Assembly (NCBI GenBank): GCA_905182995.1
Contig: CAJJDP010000050.1
Location: 376,877 to 440,876, forward strand
Source of the DNA: Paramecium octaurelia
Lineage: Eukaryota > Ciliophora > Oligohymenophorea > Peniculida > Parameciidae
Direction: 5' to 3'
Length of the DNA: 64,000 nucleotides
Shown: positions 25,573 through 37,089 of the stretch, piece by piece
Numbering within the stretch: position 1 is the stretch's first letter
How the letters are laid out: each line of letters starts with the position of its first letter
The notes under the pieces: generated by a model
Seen by the model: the letters and a program-made list of their open reading frames with translations, nothing else
Database searches by the model: none
What the model was told of the DNA's origin: nothing
Made by a program: the position numbers and the translations under genes

Positions 25573-25790
25573 TTTTTATTTATTAAACTTATGCTTAATT
25601 ATATTATAATTACTAGCTTTTCTTATTCATTTTATTTCTATTGACATAATTAATAATAACATCAAATTAAACAATCGACAAAAAACACTATACTAATTTG
25701 AACTATCATCAGTAATCAAGAAGAAAAATCAAAAATAATTAACTCATATTATAATAAAGATGATCTATATTATTTGTATTTTATTAATAT

Positions 25791-26166
25791 TCATTGTTTT
25801 GGAATTTGTTCAAAGAATTTAGTTAATTAATCCGGAGGCAACATTCCTGTAAAATTATTTACTTTCTTTCCATTTTAAAATAACATAACAGTTGGTACTA
25901 CTTCAATATTATTTTAATTTGCTAATTATTCATGTTGATCAATGTCTATTTTTATAAGTGTTACATTTGGATGCTCTTTAACTTTTTGCTCTAATATTGG
26001 AGTCAATCTCTTACATGGTCCACACCATCTAAATTATTAATAAATAAACTTACGTTGCATAAAAGTCAACTAGGACTGGCTTGCTAGCCTTTACAACATC
26101 ATTCTCCCAATTTGTGAAGTTTTAAATACTACCAAAACTTTTAATTAACTTGTTTAATCTGAACAT
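25791..26166 (-). CDS. Thioredoxin
   Basis: A 116-residue thioredoxin after one 25-nt intron (26029-26053); the codon count is exact. It carries the redox motif WCGPCKR, the preceding VLVDFYAT strand, the cis-proline segment VVPTVMLF and the terminal LTKFFEQ helix. Thioredoxins reduce protein disulfides through the two active-site cysteines. The ~20-residue N-terminal extension (MFRLNKLIKSFGSIQNF) is basic and amphipathic, so a mitochondrial location is plausible. The intron sits immediately before the Trp codon of the active site. An identical copy lies at 27124-27499 because of the assembly duplication. Confidence 0.95.
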
Positions 26167-26320
26167 AATTAAAATAATATAATTAATTATTTCACAATTG
26201 TGATTCTTATGTCAGATGTGATCCTTATTTGTAATTGTATAGATAAAATATGATGATTCGATAAATTACTCTAAAAGTTGAAACTTATTTAGATAACAAT
26301 ATAAATATAAATATATTGAT

Positions 26321-27060
26321 TCATATTTGTTATTCTTCTTCTTTTTCTCTATCAACTGTAGAATTTTACAATTCAACTTCTTAGTTTTGATTGATAATAT
26401 TATATGGTTTAGACTTTTTGCATAATTTAAATAAAATTGCAATTAATAACAGAGCACCAAATGTTATCATTACGGAATTTAAAGTGAAGATACTGTTATT
26501 TTGTACTAAATAGCTTTAACAATCAATCTATGAAAATGAAAAACTCTGTTCATTTTAATTTATTGTTAAGTATAAATTATGTAAAAAGGTTACACCTAAT
26601 ATGAGAGATTTCTTCCTATAAATAAGTTAAATTTCATACTTCGATTGCTTAAAAGGGAGTTATATGTAATCTCCTGAATAGTACAAAAATTAATATGGTT
26701 AATACTCTAAATAAAAGGTTTCATTTATATATAATCTAATTGCTGATATTTCTTATAGTATAAATTTTTTCTCATGTAGACTTAAATATCCATGATTCAC
26801 AATGCTGAATCCAAACTACTTGTAATAATTTGCTAATTCACTATTATTAATGATTTTAATACTTGAAGATACCTTAGGGTAATTCTGTAAATGGATTTAG
26901 AGAATCAACCTAAATGGTCACATTTTCAATATTGATATTTGCATTTAAGCCTATCTACAGGTGTTTAAATTTAAAAGAATAAACATTCTCATGTTAGAAA
27001 TAAGGTATTGTTATAGCGTTTTACTGATTATTCTATTTTGATTTATGAATGAAGCCTAGA
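26321..27060 (-). CDS. Pepsin-fold membrane protein, 3' fragment in the duplicated block
   Basis: The C-terminal part of the gene described at 27654-28888, cut at the single N at 27061. It is identical to the full copy and should be treated as the same locus, not as a second gene or a pseudogene. Confidence 0.85.
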
Positions 27061-27061
27061 N

Positions 27062-28393
27062 TCAAAAATAATTAACTCATATTATAATAAAGATGATCTA
27101 TATTATTTGTATTTTATTAATATTCATTGTTTTGGAATTTGTTCAAAGAATTTAGTTAATTAATCCGGAGGCAACATTCCTGTAAAATTATTTACTTTCT
27201 TTCCATTTTAAAATAACATAACAGTTGGTACTACTTCAATATTATTTTAATTTGCTAATTATTCATGTTGATCAATGTCTATTTTTATAAGTGTTACATT
27301 TGGATGCTCTTTAACTTTTTGCTCTAATATTGGAGTCAATCTCTTACATGGTCCACACCATCTAAATTATTAATAAATAAACTTACGTTGCATAAAAGTC
27401 AACTAGGACTGGCTTGCTAGCCTTTACAACATCATTCTCCCAATTTGTGAAGTTTTAAATACTACCAAAACTTTTAATTAACTTGTTTAATCTGAACATA
27501 ATTAAAATAATATAATTAATTATTTCACAATTGTGATTCTTATGTCAGATGTGATCCTTATTTGTAATTGTATAGATAAAATATGATGATTCGATAAATT
27601 ACTCTAAAAGTTGAAACTTATTTAGATAACAATATAAATATAAATATATTGATTCATATTTGTTATTCTTCTTCTTTTTCTCTATCAACTGTAGAATTTT
27701 ACAATTCAACTTCTTAGTTTTGATTGATAATATTATATGGTTTAGACTTTTTGCATAATTTAAATAAAATTGCAATTAATAACAGAGCACCAAATGTTAT
27801 CATTACGGAATTTAAAGTGAAGATACTGTTATTTTGTACTAAATAGCTTTAACAATCAATCTATGAAAATGAAAAACTCTGTTCATTTTAATTTATTGTT
27901 AAGTATAAATTATGTAAAAAGGTTACACCTAATATGAGAGATTTCTTCCTATAAATAAGTTAAATTTCATACTTCGATTGCTTAAAAGGGAGTTATATGT
28001 AATCTCCTGAATAGTACAAAAATTAATATGGTTAATACTCTAAATAAAAGGTTTCATTTATATATAATCTAATTGCTGATATTTCTTATAGTATAAATTT
28101 TTTCTCATGTAGACTTAAATATCCATGATTCACAATGCTGAATCCAAACTACTTGTAATAATTTGCTAATTCACTATTATTAATGATTTTAATACTTGAA
28201 GATACCTTAGGGTAATTCTGTAAATGGATTTAGAGAATCAACCTAAATGGTCACATTTTCAATATTGATATTTGCATTTAAGCCTATCTACAGGTGTTTA
28301 AATTTAAAAGAATAAACATTCTCATGTTAGAAATAAGGTATTGTTATAGCGTTTTACTGATTATTCTATTTTGATTTATGAATGAAGCCTAGA
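27062..28393. repeat. Duplicate A2 of the 1332-bp perfect direct repeat
   Basis: Second copy of 25729-27060. It continues uninterrupted into the rest of the pepsin-like gene, so this copy carries the proper context on its right side, and copy A1 on its left. Confidence 0.95.
27124..27499 (-). CDS. Thioredoxin, second copy in the duplicated block
   Basis: Same 116-residue protein with the same intron as at 25791-26166. Identical in sequence; almost certainly one gene present once in the genome. Confidence 0.9.
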
Positions 28394-28888
28394 GATGAGA
28401 AGCACAATGAAACTACATTTGATACTAAGGTATTTTATGGAAAAGTAAAATTCTAATGATTTTCTGTCTTATATAATTAAATCGGTACATAGTCTTCTCA
28501 TTCCAAATCCAATTTAATTAGTTTTAATGGAATGTAGAGCTATAAATTCTTCGAGTTATTTATCTCCTTTAATATTTTCAATCTCTATCACTGATTCTTA
28601 AAGAGTTCCATTTTACTCCATGTCCAACCAATCTATAAATGTATATCGACAGAATTGATCGCAATATTGACATTTATAATTAACATTGCATTCTTGATTG
28701 ATTCCATTAATATCAGTAACACTAAACTCATTATTTAAATCTATGGTGTATTCTTCCTTGTTTATAATAATGTAATATTTCAAAGTTTATTCATTTTGTC
28801 TAAGTGGGTATGTATCTTTGGGAAGATCAAAGGTTGAGACTAATTAAAATAATATATAAATTATCATTAATAATAAATAATTTATCAT
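27654..28888 (-). CDS. Membrane-anchored pepsin-fold (A1-like) protein, catalytic motifs not seen
   Basis: About 394 residues after two 25-nt introns, exact codon count. An N-terminal hydrophobic signal (MINYLLLMIIYILFQLVS), a long lumenal/extracellular part with paired cysteines (CNVNYKCQYCDQFC), the segment NQIGFGMRRL, and near the end LILGVTFLHNLYLTINQNEQ. The last matches the C-terminal strand of pepsin-like proteases (consensus ILGdvFLrkyYtvfD). A single membrane helix (VMITFGALLLIAILFKL) and an acidic tail follow. I do not find the DTG/DSG catalytic motifs, so it may be a pseudoprotease. Its ATG overlaps the TGA of the related upstream gene. Confidence 0.7.
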
Positions 28889-30033
28889 TTCAGAACTTCG
28901 ACTTCATTATTAGAAATCAATTATTATTATTAAATATGTTAATTCTTTTTCAATAAGTGTTGAGCTCGTATTTTTCTAAATATTGCATACATAATTATCA
29001 ATATAATTAATATGAAGATAATCTTAAATATTAGATACTCAAAGATTGTTTCTTTCTGGAATTTATTAGGGTTGCATATCTCACCTTATAATTATTCGAC
29101 AAATATTTGTTTAGATTCGGATTAATAATGGATAATCTTGTTTTTCAGAAAACTACGGCCTAATACAATTTAAGGAAAAAAGCGATCACCAAAAAACTAC
29201 AACATATCAAACCCTCCATTATTGAAATTATAATATATGTAGTCCTCAGGCAAAATGAGCAAAGGCTGATCCTTAGAATTATAAAATTTGATTAAACCTA
29301 AATTTTCAATTCTTTATTTGTTCGTTTCTCTAACAAATAATTAGAACTCAGAATCATACTGAACCTAAAGAAAATCCTAATACAATGTTTAATTAAAGAT
29401 TTTCATCATAAGTTCGTTTGGGATAATACAATATTCTATCTTATTATTTAAAATAATAGAATAATTTGAGATATCAAAAATTTACTGGTAAACTTCTAAA
29501 TATTCAATTCTAATTGAAAATATATTTAATTGATCATTTTCCTATATGTTGCTCTTTATTCCAGTCATTTTATTTTGATTTTTTAATATTGCTTCATTCT
29601 AATTTGTTTTTAAATAACCATCATCATTAGAAATGCATAACGTATACCCAAAATATACAAAAGAGTTGTAAATTTATGACAGAGGACTTAACGTGATAAA
29701 GTTTTAGATATCTTCATTCTTTTAATATTCCATGAAATAATGGACAAATGAAATAATTTCTGGATTATTTGTATGCTTTTCTTAATCATAAATATGAAAT
29801 TCACTGATTTTTAATTGGTGTTATTTTAATTCATCACTTGTACCAACCAAACAACCATTAGTGGAATTTGGGCAATATAAATAATCATTTTCATCTGAAA
29901 TTTATGAGACTATGCCTTACAAGACTATGTAGGCCTTTAGTTACTAGGCAATTTGAATTAATTGACCATACTCTCTCATCTCTAAATAATATAAGGAAGA
30001 AGCAATTTAAAGTAATACAAATAAAATAATCAT
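28885..30033 (-). CDS. Membrane-anchored pepsin-fold (A1-like) protein, paralogue of its neighbour
   Basis: A single intron-free frame of 382 residues. Signal peptide (MIILFVLLQIASS), followed directly by YYLEMREYGQLIQI as at the mature start of pepsin-like enzymes. Later come NKIEYCIIPNELM, PLLILPEDYIYYNF and IVLGRSFLKNKIIHYQSESK, which matches the last strand of the A1 fold. A membrane helix (YLIFKIIFILIILIIMYAIF) and a short Gln-rich cytoplasmic tail end the protein. No DTG/DSG motif is visible. The order of these elements equals that of the downstream gene, so the two are a tandem pair. Its TGA overlaps the downstream ATG (ATGA). Confidence 0.72.
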
Positions 30034-30715
30034 AATATAATATTTTCAATAATTAATCGACAAACAATGAGATAATCTTGTAATTCTAAATTTAAGGAAA
30101 ATATTATTTTATATCGACTTAAATGATTTTATGCTTCAATTGTTAAATTAAAGTGGGGATAATAGGCAAGATAAATATAAAACATTGAAATTTAATTTTA
30201 GGAGATAATAAAATTGTGATTATGATGACATTATTTATCTAATGTTTCCATGGTGATATTCTTTTGGCATCCCAACATAATTTTTGCAAATCAGATGTTA
30301 ACTTTATTGATGTTTTTAGAAGCTTTGCTTGCAAAATTAATTTTATGCTTTAATTTGAAATGAAATCAACAATAGATAATTTAAATATAGAAACTAAATT
30401 CATCATACTTAAAATTTATATATGAATTAAATAATAAAATATAAAGTAGATAATTTGAATTTATAGACTAATAAATACATCAATACTTTGTTTTTAAAAT
30501 AACATATCAAAGATAGGCATTGCAACCACCTCATTAATTCATTAAAATATTGACTATAATGTCATCTTTATTTAATATTTAGGGTTAATATATCAAAATT
30601 TATTGTTGTTGGATGGTTTCGATCTTGTATACTAGTCTAAAACTGTGTGGTATTAATCTTAATAAATATATACTTCTAATATTAGAAAACTTAAATACTT
30701 CATTAAAACGAACAA
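30034..30715. other. AT-rich spacer, no gene seen
   Basis: No frame with coding character on either strand in the ciliate code. It should contain the promoter of the pepsin-like pair (minus strand). Confidence 0.5.
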
Positions 30716-31440
30716 GAGGATTAAAATAACACCAGAACAAAGGCAGCAACAGAAAGTCTAATTCTCTAAATCATCAATTGAAAACATAAACTATTATGGA
30801 AGAAAACACAATGAGCGAAAATAGCAAGTAAGAAAATTATCAAAATAATTGGTCCCTATACTACCCAGAGCATTAAATGATCAAAACTTTCTTTAAAATT
30901 AAAGTGAAAACGATGGCTTCAATCAGCATTTTAATATTGTAATCTAATAAAAAATACAGTTTCAAAATATAGGAGACATAAGTAAAACCCATATTTTCCA
31001 AATCAAGTAGTTAAATTTACAATATTTGAATAGATTGCTATTCCTTTTAAAGTGTAGTTTTTCAAAAATAAGAATATTCTGAGCTTTTAGTGGAGATGTT
31101 TATCAAATTTAGAAGGAAAATAAAAGAAATAAGTAGTTAATTATTTCAACAAATTAGAAATAGAATTAAATTACAGTATTATTTTGAAATTTTTACAAAC
31201 TTGAAACCCACTCTATACAATACCTTTAGTAACAAATAAAGTAATTTTGACTTCAAAAGTACAACTAAACTGAACTCAAATCTAAGTAAATATAGTCTAC
31301 TACTCCCATAAATATTCAGACCTGCAACAATGAAAACATCTTCAATCAAAAATAAAGTATGAGAATTTATGCCAAAAATTTAATTGAATTATTAAGGTAT
31401 TACATTTTCAGGTAAGTTATATAATAAAGAAAAGAAGGAC
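30716..31440 (+). CDS. Possible gene, basic Gln-rich protein, unknown or decaying
   Basis: A plus-strand frame with coding character (ITPEQRQQQKVQFSKSS, VRKLSKQLVPILPRALND, then after a likely 19-nt intron YSELLVEMFIKFRRKIKEI). No in-frame ATG starts it, so the 5' end is uncertain. The frame appears to continue weakly to about 31760, with a hydrophobic stretch (VGGVLLLILFDRNFSR). The basic helical character recalls the cytoplasmic N-terminus of ciliate ion channels, but I see no pore. It may be a remnant. Confidence 0.35.
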
Positions 31441-32196
31441 TTCTTATTTAAGAATATGTTAGTATAAATAATTTCCATCCAAGGGGCATCAATAAGGGTA
31501 TAGATTCTCCTTAATTGATGTTGATAACGGATTAAATATAAATATTTCATCATAAATTAGAGCATTAAGATTAAATTTATTCTTGTACATTTTATATGCT
31601 ATCCAATAATGTACCTTTAGCAATTTAATAGAGAACCTAAGTTGGTGGTGTTCTTTTACTCATCTTGTTTGATCGAAACTTCTCTAGAATTTTTAATTTT
31701 ATCCCCATAGTGTTTTATTTATGCTAATTTCAGCATTAATAGATGACTCTAAAGAGAAAGATTACATTTTATAGCAAATGGTTTTAAAAAATTGTCTCCT
31801 TTTCTTATTGTTTTGCTTAATAAAACAATTAAATCTAATTATTATCTAAATTCTTACGCCTATTTTATCTTAGTAAATGATTTCATTAGCATTTATTAAT
31901 CCATGAAGGAATATTATACTAGTCATTCATAATTCTCAACATATTTTAATGTACTGGAGATTTCATTAATTGCACATCTACCTTTTAATAAAAAAATTCA
32001 TTATTATATTTTGTTGTAATTATCAAGGTTTAAAACTTATATTATACTTTAAATTAGATGAATTCAATTTATCCTCAAAAGTTCATCTTCTGATCCTGTT
32101 TATTTATACAAAAAATAATTGAATAGAATTATTTTTCTGAATTGGATGTTTCACTGGGAAATAAATTCCAATTTAATTTTTAATATTATTATTCTA
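31441..32196. other. AT-rich spacer, weak frame remnants only
   Basis: Open frames continue from the left but lose coding character; nothing recognisable. The last part must hold the promoter of the macro-WWE-PARP gene. Confidence 0.4.
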
Positions 32197-35100
32197 ATGG
32201 AGGAAGCTTTAACAGCTTTAAAAGAGAATAGCATTTCTTAAGCAATAAAAAAATTTGAAAGACAAAAAATTGAGAATGAAGGAGCTAAAGTTCTTCTAAG
32301 TAAAATTAATGAGTTTTACTAATCATAAAGAGAGATGGCTTGTAATTGGATAGTTGGAAAGGAACAAATTTCATCAGAATGTAAATTTCGAGCGTATAAT
32401 ATCTTAGGTATCAACTTATATATAATAAGGTTGTACCTTAGATTAAGAAAAAGAGAAATTGACAAATTTTACATTCGCATTAAAAATCGGTATTAACAAT
32501 CATTTTGACATCTCTGACACTCTGATAAATTTTCAAAAGATGTGTCTACGTTTCTAAAAATATGAACTCATCATAAAATATGCTAAATATTCCAATTCAT
32601 TTGAAGGAAGACATAAAGTAGTAGCCTTATACAATTAAGCTAAAGGACATCTTGGGTTAAATCAAATAACATAATGCAAAGAATATTCGCAATTTGCTTA
32701 TTAAGAATGTAGAAAGCTTTATGGGCCGAAAGATTCTATGACCTTACGTTTAGAAGAATATTTAAATCTATTAGAATAAAACTTAGATTTATGTTAAAAC
32801 TATCGAGCGCCTAATGATCTCAATCAATCAAGATTATCACTTTAGAATAGTTAATTAGGAACTAATTCAAATTTTGTTAAAACTTTTACCTAATTTGATA
32901 TTCCAAATATATTAAATGAAGTCAAAAGGGAAGACCCTAATACATAAGAATTAAGAGCAGAGTTTTGTTATTAAAATAAAAAAACAAATACAATAGAGAA
33001 CTAAATTTTCTGTCGCGATTTAATCTAAGAGTTTTTCGGTTTTGCAGATATCTCTATAATAATAAGGAATATAAAGCCTAATTCAACTTGCTCAGCATTA
33101 TTTTAAGACTATTAAAATGTTCTCTAAGAAATTCTAGATGAAGGGGAGATATAAAATAATAAAATATCTCAAATAAACAACATTTCAGATGAAACTACTA
33201 AAAACAATGCGTTTACATACTAATTAACGCCTCAAAATGAGAATAATATATCTTAATTAGATAAAATGATCTATCTTTAAAGAGCATAAATTTAAGGCTT
33301 TCTTATCTAAAGTGTTTAAAAAGATATCAATTTAAAATTAGATGAAAAGCTATTCTAATATCAAGTCAAAGGGTCTAAATCAAAACAAGATGAAATAAAT
33401 GATTTCTTCCAGAATCTGAAAAATACTTTGGATAATATTGTAATATTAACATATCAATGCTAATCCGAGGTAGAAGCAGTTAGAATTCTAAGCATTTTAA
33501 AATAAAAGATTATTTATAAAAATATTAGCAAACAGCTGAATGTAGAAGATTTAGATATAATGTTATCATATGAAATCAATCTTAGTGATTTTTCAATTTA
33601 TCCTACTTTATTAATATAGGCTTAAAAATTAAAATCAAATACAAACTCAATTATCGTAATTTGTAAGCTAAAAAATCCATTTAACCTTTAGTAACTCTAG
33701 AATTAGTTTCAAGGGTTGGTCTAAAAATCTTAATATTTATAATTAATAAAGGATTAATTTGATATAGAACTTGCATTTAATCCTGATGTAAATGCTATAG
33801 ATCAAAAAATAAAGTAACTTGAGTAGAATGAAGAATAGTTTGAGATATCAGTATCTTAACCAGAACTTAATGTTGGAAATAAAAAAATGTTTGTTGTTAA
33901 TTCAGTAATTTAATTCTGGATGGATACTAAGACTTAATCGATGGATGAAGTTCAATAAATATTTACAAGAATAAAAAATTTAATATATTAAATCTATTTT
34001 CCAACCCTGAATATTACTGTAAATGATGAAAAGCAAATGAAATTATGGTAAAATTTCTTATATCAATTTCATCCTAATAATCCAAAAGAATCTTACATTA
34101 TTAATACATAGTTATTAATAGAAATATAAGGAGAGTCTACCAAAATAGAAGGCAAATATAAATCAATTACAAAAGATTTAACAGAATTTTAGTTTAAAAG
34201 ATTTTCCTTTGATGTTCAAGAAGCTATTGCGAAAGCTCTAGCAGAAGAACAAAATTTTGAAAATCAATTTAAATCTAGTTTAGAAAGAATTTCGAAAAAA
34301 TAGGGTCAATGTCTAATTTAAATTGTTGGGATTAGTAGTAATAAAATTTTAGTTGACGTCTATGTAAATGATAAAACAAAATTAAATAATATTTAAAATG
34401 ATCTTTAAAAAGATTTCTTTGATAAATTATGTATCCATGTAGAAAAGAACCTTGACATTGATGATTTATATGCTTATTTAGGAATGGAGAAATAATAGTT
34501 CAAAGCTGAATATGAAGTCGAAGTACATAAGTGTAATAAAGAGTATATATTCATTTCCTTAAATCTACTTTTGGATGAGGTCAAACAACTAATTGAGTTC
34601 ACAAAATAAGATCTAAAAGAAAACATAAAAACTAAATGTATTGAGTGCTTAAATACCCTTGTATTTGTTGAATTAAGAAAAAAGTATGTACATGAATCAA
34701 CTTACGGAAATGAGGAAATTAAAATCAATTTTGCCTAAAATAACAAAATCATAATCAAAGTTTAGAAATAAGAGTTATTAAAAACAACATCTGAGACAAT
34801 TGTTTCTAATATGAAGATACTTGAAAATTAATTAATAAGTAAAGTTTGTACATTTTAAGAAAAACAGATGAAATTTTTCAAAAAGAATTTCGAATCTTAG
34901 TACAAAGATGTAGAAAATGAGAAGTCGGTTGCAATAAAATTTTAGACCAATTAATTTTCAATAATATCTAAAGTCTTATTCCAAGATAAAAAACTGTATC
35001 TGATTTAGGCCAATATTATTTCATTAGAATGCGATGCTATAGTAAATTTTCATTGTTCAAACAAATACAATTTGGGGGTTAGCAGTTTAACACAAGAAAT

Positions 35101-36947
35101 TTTAGATTTTGGAGGTACATTGTATTAACAATATTTTCTTGAACTTTTAACAAACAATATTCCTTCATTAAATTTAATTGAAATCACAATTTCTGAATTA
35201 GGTTCATTTCGAAATATCCGTTATATTATCAATTTAATTATTCCTTCTTAAAGCATCTTGGGTAATAATAATCCTTAAACAATATAATAAATTTTTGATC
35301 GTCTGTTCGATCACATTTAAAACAAATATTAAATCTCTAGATTAGCTATTCCGATATTTAATATTTGTGGAAATACTTATGCTTAAAATATTTAAACTTA
35401 TCTTAATGCTATAATTTAGAGATTATTCAATAATGAACATCCAGTCAACTAAATATATTTAGCTGAAATAGATCAATCAAGAATTAAAATTGTAGATTCT
35501 GTACTTTCAGATATTTCAAAAATTTCTCCAAATAGTCACCCAAAATATTAATGGCAATGGAGAGATAAAATTAATTTTGCAAATTATAATGAGGATATCA
35601 ATAAATAAATAGATGATGCTTATGAAATATTTGAAAAATCCTAATAAGAAATAATTATTGATTTAAAATTTCAGATTGAAAGCAAACCAAGTACTCATTC
35701 TGTTGATTTAAAAAATTTAAAAATAAAAGAATTATCATCTAATTTTGAATAGAAAATTATATTCCAAAGATAAAAGAATAAAATAAGTTATTTCATTAAC
35801 GATGAAGAACTTGAATAGGAACTAACATAATATTTTATCAATATGTACAATAAAAAATGTTATTTATTTGACATCTTTTGGAAAAATTTGTAAATAGTTT
35901 TTAATAACTAAGGCATGTATTAACTGAATACAAAGACAAATTATTAAAGAATAATTTAAAAAATTCCATATTAGCAAGGCAGAATGGAATCTAAAATAAC
36001 TTATGAATTGAATATTAATTAGATTTAAGAATGCTAAAATTAAATTGTAATTTAATCTTTCGATTCTGATTTGAATGATATGATTTTAAAAGAGATTAAG
36101 GAAAAATTGTCGCAATCTTTAACTACATAACGCTTAGTTTTACCTTAATTAAGCAATAACGAATTAAAAAATTTTACTGGATACATAGAAAGCTTAGCTT
36201 AAAGTATTCAAGGTAGAATGATGTCAGGATAAACAATTAATGTTCAAATTTTTAAAAATAAAGAAAAAAAGTTGTTTCAACAATTAGAATTAGTCAAAAC
36301 TTACGCAAAGGAATATCCTAAGAATTGGAAAGCCTAAACAGAAAATTACATCAAAGTTCTCCTTGATTAAAATTCCTAGGAATATAATAAAATTAAAAAT
36401 CTTTTTTAGAAAACAGATAAGGGATCTATCAAAGCTATTTTTAGGATATAGAATAAAGCATTATGGGATAATTATATTTTAGAAAGGAAAAAGTTATTTG
36501 ATATTTATGAAAAATAAAAATAATTATTACTTCCATAAGAACGGGAGAGATATCTATGGCATGGAGTATCTTCATAACACCCATAAGTAATATACTTGAG
36601 TTTGGCAGAAGCTTTTGATGTTTCATATAGTAGAGTAATAAATTTAATGAAAATAGGTTGGATTATGGGGAGATGGTATTTATTTTGCTGAAAATGCCTC
36701 ATACTCCAGAAATTATTCTTATAAAATATAAACTCAGGATGATCCTAAATATGCTGGCAATCTTGTATTTTTATGTTGCTTAGTTACAACTGGTAAAGCT
36801 GAAGATAGACAATAAAATACTAATATTAGAAAACCAAGCGATGGATTTGATTGTGTTACTGGATTTACAAATGGTAGCAACATATTCGTTATATATTAAA
36901 TGCATGTAAGAAGAGCATACCCAGCATATGAAGTCATATATTCATGA
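32197..36947 (+). CDS. Macro-WWE-PARP ADP-ribosyltransferase (PARP14-like)
   Basis: A 1,568-residue protein after two 22-nt introns (32408-32429 and 36635-36656), exact codon count. About 900 N-terminal residues have no clear domain. A macro-like domain follows at about 937-1075 (NLGVSSLTQEILDFGG, IRYIINLIIPS, RLAIPIFNICGNTYAQ), then a WWE domain near 1110-1190 (YQWQWRDKINFANYNEDIN). The C-terminal PARP catalytic domain starts near 1367 (PKNWK, RIQNKALWDNYILERKK, RYLWHGVSS, GLWGDGIYFAENASYS, AYPAYEVIYS). His and Tyr of the triad are present; the position of the usual Glu appears to be Ala, as expected for a mono-ADP-ribosyltransferase or inactive enzyme. PARP14-type proteins modify proteins with ADP-ribose and bind it through macro domains. 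The second intron lies between SYSR and VGLWG of the catalytic site. Confidence 0.9.
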
Positions 36948-37089
36948 GTAAACTTACATATTTATATTTTATAATAAGACTATAAAGCATTGTTTTTTAA
37001 TAAATTTGATTTGACCTTCAAACAAATCCATTTTTTGCTATTTTATATAATTTTATAGAAAAGTAATTTATCTAATTTTGTGTAATATT

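Larger units (their letters stand above)
25729..27060. repeat. Duplicate A1 of a 1332-bp perfect direct repeat (probable assembly duplication)
   Basis: Identical as far as I can read to 27062-28393, with a single N (27061) between. Holds the thioredoxin gene and the 3' part of a pepsin-like gene. The break falls inside that gene's coding sequence. Confidence 0.95.

Noticed and set aside
36441-36702. Minus-strand small frames
   Set aside because: Antisense of the PARP catalytic domain, whose spliced model is exact.
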